From Rhipidocladum racemiflorum (Eukaryota; Streptophyta; Magnoliopsida; Poales; Poaceae): 64,000 nt of DNA. Below the pieces are notes generated by a model, which saw nothing but the letters and a program-made list of their open reading frames with translations, did not search any database and had not been told where the DNA came from. Positions within the stretch are counted from its first letter, which is position 1; every line of letters starts with the position of its first letter. The position numbers were made by a program, and so were the translations under genes. Where the stretch lies: the NCBI GenBank assembly GCA_036346355.1, contig CM070585.1, positions 4,665,001-4,729,000 of the forward strand, written 5' to 3'. Below, in pieces: positions 57,870 to 64,000 of the stretch.

Positions 57870-60800
57870 TCAGTGTTCTACAATGCTGTCAAGTTGTTCA
57901 TCTTTACTGGGACCTACACGCTGCAACAGAAAAGACAAACAAGAATATAAGATAACCGTTCAAATGCATGCACCAAAGGCGAAGAATAAAGAGAAGTTAA
58001 TAAGTATAGCGTAAGTATCATCTAACACCATATTTTCACATCCCTATAGTAACAGGAAAATACAAAGGGAACAATAATTCTCTCAGCATCCATCTTGATT
58101 TACCCACTCAGACTGTTACCTATTTCATCAATATAGAAACAGCATCTCTTTCTGCACTCTATATTTCCTTCTAACTTACAACAACATAGTGAAAACTCAC
58201 ATAAAATTGTCTTACAACTGCTCCAAGGTGGAACCATTGATCTAACCTGATATTGTAGTCATAAGCCTCACAAAACAACAATGGGTGACATGGATGAACT
58301 TATGCAGTTATGGCACATATGTTGCTTCTATCAGGAATAAGGAGAAATGAAACAAGTAACAAAGCAACTGGAGCAAACTAGGTGGATCCAATCCTTAAGA
58401 CTTTCTATCAGGAGTAAGGAGAGATCAAACAAGTAACGAAGCAGCTGGAGCAAACTAGGTTGATCTGATCCTAGACAATGTAAATTAACACCAAAGAGAG
58501 GAGATTATCCTATTTCCAGCTGTCAAGAGGATAACTAAGTTTTTACGTAACACTTAAGGCGGTCGAACACCCCATTATACATTATAAGCCCGATGAAGTA
58601 AGAAAACATTAGACTGAAGAATAACACAAAAAGTCAGAAATTATTTGACAATAACACACTAAAATTCCAAATAACAAAGTTAATATATAAAAAAAGGCTG
58701 AGGTGATTTAGTTAGAAGATGGAAAAGTGAGATGCCACATTTACCATCCGTTTGCTGACATATGGTTTTATCTCGGGGGATAACTCATGATTGTTATTGT
58801 CATGAAGTTTATGGTTTTTCTCGAACGCTATCCTCGATTCCTTTCTCGTACCAGATTGCCATACACTGCCAAAATTAGGGAGCCAACTAGAATCAGATGT
58901 TTCTGGAACAAGTTCACCTCGCTTTTCCATTTCCATTTCAGCTCTTCTTCTCTCTGCCCATGCAGCTCCAACACGCTTTGGGTTAAGTTTTTCCGATTTT
59001 CTTTTCCGAGAAGATGGAAGAGAATATCTGCTGAGTGACACATTCTTTGGATCAAGCTCACTAGCTTCTAACCAAGGAGGATGAGCACCAGTGTGCACAT
59101 TTGCTTTCAAGCCTTCATAAAGCAATGATGTTATGTTAAGTTCCACACAAGGATCAAGAAGGAATATAAAAATAAATCTATTTCATTTGCTAAAGCTGCA
59201 ACTTATTTTTTTCGCATTCAAACTAGTGAAAGGTTTTAAAAAAAAACGGTGCAAAAAAATATATACTAGAGAAATTGTAGATGCGTCAAATACCATGATT
59301 AAAATTCCCTCCAGAGTGACTCTGTTGAACCTGCAAACACAATGTTTGGGTATTTGGTGAAAAAAGGAGCCAAAAACCAATCACGCCTGCACACACATCA
59401 ATGATGTATACAGAAAACAACAACAACAAATCATTAGACAATATGAACGGTTGTATCTAAAGATTTGTGCACAATTTTGCTTCATCTAAGAGACAGGAAC
59501 TTGTCAAACTAACAATAAAAGCCTTTTATCACCCAAAGTAAAAAAAATCCCACAACTCTATTTGAAACTAAAAAACATAGTGTGCAAGGTTTGCTAAGAT
59601 ATGACAGTTTATCCCGTCTGGAATATATCATTATATTGGACCAACAGTGCATCATAGAGCTAATTCATATGATCCAATTGAGATGGTAATTGTCAAACAT
59701 GTTTTGAAAAATGGAGGAACAGTGGCACACAATGGGTAGAAGCAACAGATCAGAACATAAATTGAATGGTCCATGTCTTCCTGCCATTGAATTAATGCTG
59801 CAAGCTACTGCTTCGAACAACATTGACTAAGCCTACCTTTTCTTTGTGTAAACTGAAAACACTCTCTTTGCTGTTATCAGTACTTCAAATTTCTTAGCGA
59901 AGAACCACAATAATGGAGAACAGAAAAAATATTGTTTGAAATCTTTTTTACAGAAGTAATGCATGCTTGTCACATGCACATGCACATGTGCACGTGTTAT
60001 GTGCCTGGATAACTTATCGCTTAGCCGGAAGTGATCACCGAATTTCAGACCAGGAAACCTACCGCCTGCTACTGCTAACTAAATTCTGATTTATTGATTG
60101 CTTGATAATGGATACATGCTATCCCTTTTATAGGAATGACTTACTTGGCCTGTAAGACAGCAACCTCTAATTTAAAGGAACTAATCTTATCTAAAGGAAT
60201 CTAATCTTATCTCAATCCTAACTAATCTAATCCCTTCCTTGCGTGCTACAGTACCATAGTACTGTTTGCCTGTGCATTAACAGTATGTCCATTACATGAT
60301 AGATAAACTGAAACTATTGATCTGCTGCTGATCCATATCATCACTCCCTTCCTCCAAAACGAGCTTGTCCGCAAGCTCGGATTTGTGGCCATGAGCGCGA
60401 TTGAGCAAAGACTTGTCTTGGGTGTTCGTTCGTGGGCTCATGCCATTCTCGGGCCACCTAAGCAGGTGCGGCCGGTGAGGCGGAGGCCGGGGTGGCCAGC
60501 CAAGCAAGGCAAACGGGCGCCGGAGAGCAGCTGGCATTGAGGGGCGCGAAGGCGGCAGGCGAGGCGCGACGGCCACGTAGGGCCGAGCGGCCGACGGCAG
60601 GTGGAGCACGCACCGCAAGGAGTGGAGGTCTCAGGTCGCGCTAGCGTCGGTAGCGAGCGGACGTCGGCGCCGATGAGGCGAAGCTTGAGGCGGGTGGCGT
60701 GGTCACCGGCCGAAGTAACTGAGGTTGTGGCGAAGGCGCGAGGTGGCCTCGAAGAGAGTCCAACGCCGAAGGCTCGGAGGTGGGGCGCCGGAAGGGCGGC

Positions 60801-63800
60801 GACGCGGAGGCCGAAGGGCGCGGGTGTACATGGGCATCAGAGCGGATGGCCATGTGGAGGATGAGAAGATACTGGCGGATCGGCTGGTGTCTCTGGTGGC
60901 TATGAAGCGAGAAGCGACCGGGACAGCAGGCGACATTGGCGCCGACTTGGACCTTGGAACGGGTGGGGAAGGTCCAGCGAACTTGCCCATGTGCGCAACC
61001 AAGATCTGGGAGATGTCCGCCAGCCCTTGCCCCTGTACTACTGCTCCTGTTTGTGTTATCAACAGCATGGAGGAGCCATGACCGGTCCCTAGAACCGGTA
61101 GCTACTGCCCCACAAGGATTGCGTTGGGTGGTTGGCTAGGCAGGACAAACGTGATCTGTGCTAGCAATCTCTTTATTTCGTTGATTGAAGTTTGCAGGCT
61201 GATTCAGGGGCGGATTTAGCGTGTAAGGAGTGGGGTCCTTGGCCCCCAGTCAATTTTTACTTTTAGTTATACCCCTCAAGCCTATGACATGTGGGCCCCC
61301 AGTCAAATCTGAAGATGGCCCCCACTCGGCCCACGAGCCACTCCGCTGTTTTCTCGATCTCCTCTTCCTTCCATCGCAGCCGATAGCGCTGCAAGCAACG
61401 CCGCGGCTGGAGTTCTTCTTCCGGCCGTTCGCGTCGCCTGCGACCACGCCGAGGAGCTCGTCGAGTCCATTCGCCAGCGCATCGGCTGATCGGCTCCGAC
61501 CTCCGCGCATCACTTGGTGGCCGCTGCCCCCGGCATCAACCCCATCAGTCGACGATAGCGGCAGTAGCAGCCCGTCGCCGTCACGCCTCGGCGAGGAGAG
61601 CAGTGAGGCGGCTTTTGACCTTTTGTTCTGTAGCCTGTAGGACTCTAATCGGCAGTACTACTCTATCCTGTACTACTACTTGTATTGTCCTGTACTACTA
61701 CTTGTATTCAACAAATAAACTCCATCATTGGTCGGTCGGCAGTAGCAGCAGGCTAGCAGGTTGATTGCTTTGGTGTTTGCATGTGCAAAATTGCTAGTTT
61801 AGTGTTTGCAGCAGGCTAGCAGGCTGATTACAGTATATTAGTATTCACTTTCAGAATAAACTGTCTTAGGAAATTTTATTCTATAGTCATCAAGTTGATC
61901 TAATACTAATATTATAATACACCATCTATGATTTTGTAGGGGAAGATAATTGACAAATTTTTGATAAGAAAATCAACAGCTATCAACACCAATGTAGGGA
62001 GTTCAACTGCAAATACATCAAGACCTATATTGAGAGAAATTTCTATAGTGCCTCAATTAATTGATTTGGATAAGCTTCCTCGGGATCCAGCTAAAAGAAA
62101 GAGAATGGCGGATTATTCCTTTTCTACGTTTAAAATTTGTCTTCTTTAACTTTGTTTATATGGCTTGCACAAACTTTTCTTCTTTATAGGTAATATCGTT
62201 ATTTAGAAGACATATATCTGTATATTACATTATGATCTTGTGGTATCTCGATCGTCTCAAAGTCATTTTGTTCAAAAATTGCAAAAGTTAGTTCACTCAG
62301 CCTCTAACTTGTTTTACTCAATGGCAAAGTTATTATGAAAGTTGTAATAGGGATGCAAATGGGCCGACCCTAGGGTCTTCTTTGGCCCACTTTAGTTCAT
62401 TTGTTTGCACTAAAAACTTAATTTTTACTCCACCTTTTAAGTTTTAGTGCAAATAAATGAACTAGAGTGGGTCAAAGATGACCCTAGGGTCGGCCCATTT
62501 GCATCCCTAAGTTGTAACTTGCGATAGTTAGTACTTATTACAATAATATAGATGCCCACACTCAATTTTTGTTCTGCGTCCGCCCCTGGGCTGATTATCT
62601 TGTCTTCGGAGCTCGCGAACTTCTATTCGGTTGCCTTCTTGAATTCAGCGAATTCCACGCAGAAACATGGTTGTCAGTCATGATACCAAGAGCGTCGTGC
62701 TCTGATACCAAAATGTTATGCGCATGGATAACTTGTCGCTTAGCCGGAAGCGATCACCAGGTTTCAGATCGGGAATCCAACCGCCTGGTACTACTAACTA
62801 AATTCTGGTTTATCGATCGCTTGATAACGGATACATGCTATCCCTTTTATAGGGATGACTTACTTGGCCCGTAAGAAAGCAATCTCTAATTTAAAGGAAC
62901 TAATATTATATCAATCCTAACTAATATTATCCTTTCCTTGCTTGCTACAGTACCACGGTACTGTTCACCCATGCATGGATAGTATGCCCATTACATGACA
63001 GATAAACTAAAACTAAAGATCTGCTGCTGATCCATATCAGCACGTGTTACATACTTACATGTACAGAACAAGAAGCTGATGGGTTTGGTCCATTTCCTAG
63101 GATAGTAGATTGAGGACCTGTAAAGGAAAGACAGTAAGACAAGTACCAACCAAGCAACACAGTAATACATTTATGAAAGTCTAGAGAAATGAAGAAGTGA
63201 AAGATATTGGGAGAATTTTAACACCCGTGCTCACATTTCATTTGTGCATCAGCACTATGAAACATGTCTGTACCCAGCATACCCGGATGTTCATGCGTTG
63301 CGACCAATCCCCACGGTGTGATGGGCAATCCGAAAGTTCCAAGTGGAGCAGAATAAGGAGCACTTCCAGAAGCGGAAGATCCATAACACACTGTACTAGA
63401 GGGGTGACACGCCCCATTGGTAGGATTTTGTAAAGGCATAACAACATAAGATGCAGTATTACTAAAACATGGGATATCAGTTTCTGCAGAATTATCCAAA
63501 TTCTTAGAGGTAGATTTATTTTGGATATCTTTCAGCGGCCCCAGAGATGGTCCAATCAGCCCTTCAGTCACTGTCTCTGCTTCTGTACTCAAGGACTCAC
63601 AGCCCTTCTCCCACTGAAATTGCAAAAACATAACGGATCAACATATGCAGGAACCGTAAACGGTTTCTTATTTCCAGGGCACAAATTCACGGCCAACATC
63701 GTGCCTGGGTACTAAATAGACCTTGTGATATAACTAGAGTGATGAATAAAGTACAGCAAACAATTCCTAGAACAGAAGATGCAAGCATAAAACAGACTGC

Positions 63801-63934
63801 AGCGCACCTTAGCAAGCTCATCCTCTGAAATCCTAAACGAATCCACCTGATCCATCCCGCCCCCATGCTTCCACAGGAAATCCTTCACGCCCTTCAGGTG
63901 CTCCTCGCTTGCGAGATGGTAAATTGCATTGCTA
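57870..63934 (-). CDS. TTL: TITAN-like / CENATAC (CCDC84) family protein, 3' part
   Basis: Four coding exons on the minus strand: 63934-63808, 63613-63235, 59103-58745 and 57920-57870 (stop TGA). Introns obey GT-AG and phases agree. The N-terminal zinc-finger exon lies beyond the window. Exon 1 here reads LASEEHLKGVKDFLWKHGGG and FRISEDELAK; the third holds NVHTGAHPPWLEASE, KRVGAAWAERRR and WLPNFGSVWQSGTRKESR; the last holds KDEQLDSIVEH. The NVHTGA.PPW and WLP.FG.VW motifs mark the family. Animal CENATAC is a minor-spliceosome factor for AT-AC introns; plant TITAN-like is a nuclear protein needed in early seed development. 304 residues are visible. The 4.1-kb second intron is full of transposons, yet the reading frame is intact. 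Confidence 0.88.
58327..58480 (-). repeat. 77-bp tandem duplication in TITAN-like last intron
   Basis: TCTATCAGGANTAAGGAGA.AT...CAAACTAGGT occurs at 58327-58403 and 58404-58480 with about ten differences. The rest of this 824-bp intron is unremarkable. Confidence 0.85.
59995..60340 (-). repeat. 3' LTR of the intronic LTR element (minus strand)
   Basis: TGTTATGTGCCTGG...CCATATCA on the plus strand. It differs from the partner LTR mainly by a duplicated AATCTTATCTAAAGG-like segment near 60180. Confidence 0.9.
60450..61100. other. GC-rich internal region of the intronic LTR element
   Basis: Strongly GC-rich block with open frames on both strands (60601-60864, 60725-61081 plus; 60703-61068 minus). 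None shows a gag, pol or host domain I can name. It could be captured host sequence or a decayed gag. Confidence 0.4.
61961..62149 (+). pseudogene. hAT transposase N-terminal fragment
   Basis: 62 codons with IVPQLIDLDKLPRDPAKRKR, resembling the N-terminal region that precedes the TTF-type zinc finger in plant hAT transposases. No dimerisation or DDE domain remains. Confidence 0.5.
62348..62509. mobile_element. Foldback MITE nested in the hAT element
   Basis: TAGGGATGCAAATGGGCCGA...TCGGCCCATTTGCATCCCTA. Arms of about 75 bp are nearly complementary over the whole 162 bp. The TSD AGTTGTAA is exact (62340-62347, 62510-62517), so it was moved by a hAT-type transposase. Confidence 0.93.
62714..63039 (-). 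repeat. 5' LTR of the intronic LTR element (minus strand)
   Basis: TGTTATGCGCATGG...CCATATCA on the plus strand, 326 bp, next to the primer-binding site (62699-62710). Several transitions separate it from the other LTR (for example GTGATCACCG/GCGATCACCA). Confidence 0.9.
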
Positions 63935-64000
63935 CTGCAATGGAATAAATTTGGGCTTATTTTTTTAGCGTAAATTCAGTATGCGGTATTTCGAAAAGCT

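Larger units (their letters stand above)
61205..62588 (+). mobile_element. Internally deleted hAT element
   Basis: Ends CAGGGGCGGATTTAG...GTCCGCCCCTG with an exact 8-bp TSD GGCTGATT (61197-61204, 62589-62596). It is 1,384 bp and retains a short transposase piece (61961-62149) and a GC-rich 5' part. It is nested in the LTR element and itself holds a MITE. Confidence 0.93.
59995..63039 (-). mobile_element. Non-autonomous LTR retrotransposon in TITAN-like intron
   Basis: LTRs 59995-60340 and 62714-63039; on the minus strand they start TGATATGGATCAG and end CATAACA. The TSD GCACG is exact at 59990-59994 and 63040-63044. The minus-strand primer-binding site TGGTATCAGAGC is at 62710-62699 and the polypurine tract GGAGGAAGGGAGTGA next to 60341. 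Without the nested hAT the internal region is under 1 kb, GC-rich, with no recognisable gag or pol, so it must be mobilised by a relative. It has the same orientation as the host gene. Confidence 0.92.

Noticed and set aside
60601..61081. Host gene in the GC-rich block on the plus strand
   Set aside because: It lies inside the non-autonomous LTR element; long frames exist on both strands as expected from GC content.

Overview
The window is nuclear DNA of a plant, most likely a grass (Poaceae). The evidence is the density of nested LTR retrotransposons, Stowaway-type MITEs ending TA|CTCCCT, Tekay-like LTRs of about 3.5 kb, GC-rich exons beside AT-rich introns, and a host gene with plant-type introns. 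I cannot name the species. About 85-90% of the window is transposable elements, and most ends can be fixed by target-site duplications (TSDs).

Layout. 1-8250: 3' half of a decayed Ty1-copia element (A). It is split by a Ty3/gypsy-type solo LTR (1610-7904), which itself holds a second LTR-like insert (4010 to about 6780). 8410-10651: a related truncated copia (B). 10652-12214: a minisatellite and a GRF-zinc-finger-like gene fragment. 12215-51064: a reverse-strand Tekay-like LTR of about 3.46 kb, spread over 39 kb by two large insertions. The first is a SIRE/Maximus copia with an env-like third gene (SIRE A, 12662-24768, TSD GTGGT), whose pol holds a 691-bp hAT MITE (TSD ACCGTACC). The second is a Mutator-like DNA transposon (MULE) at 25423-48694 with a perfect 10-bp TSD (CAGCAAGGCA). 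The MULE contains a second SIRE-type copia (26443-36283, TSD TCCTT) and a reverse Tekay-like solo LTR (39768-43227, TSD TGAGA). Without these two the MULE is about 9.96 kb and carries three genes in one direction: a broken MuDR-type transposase, an eight-exon plant-mobile-domain (PMD) gene and a two-exon GRF-type zinc-finger/coiled-coil gene.

51065-57869: a zinc-finger gene fragment, a CACTA-like element with a long perfect hairpin, two Stowaway MITEs and simple repeats. 57870-63934 (minus strand): the only recognisable host gene, the 3' part of a TITAN-like/CENATAC (CCDC84) family gene. Its 4.1-kb intron is a Russian doll: a non-autonomous LTR element (TSD GCACG) contains a hAT element (TSD GGCTGATT), which contains a foldback MITE (TSD AGTTGTAA).

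Two things stand out. First, the PMD+GRF MULE: the transposase is broken, while the GRF gene is open and the PMD gene is nearly so. Second, a shared design in the LTRs. Odd-centred palindromes of the form CCGG-N5-CCGG, spaced about 18-23 bp apart, lie just upstream of the TATA box in two LTR families of different superfamilies. A different CCGG-N5-CCGG palindrome with the same spacing occurs in a third family, and two further LTR families carry other dyad repeats. I read these as candidate promoter or silencing modules; that function is inference.
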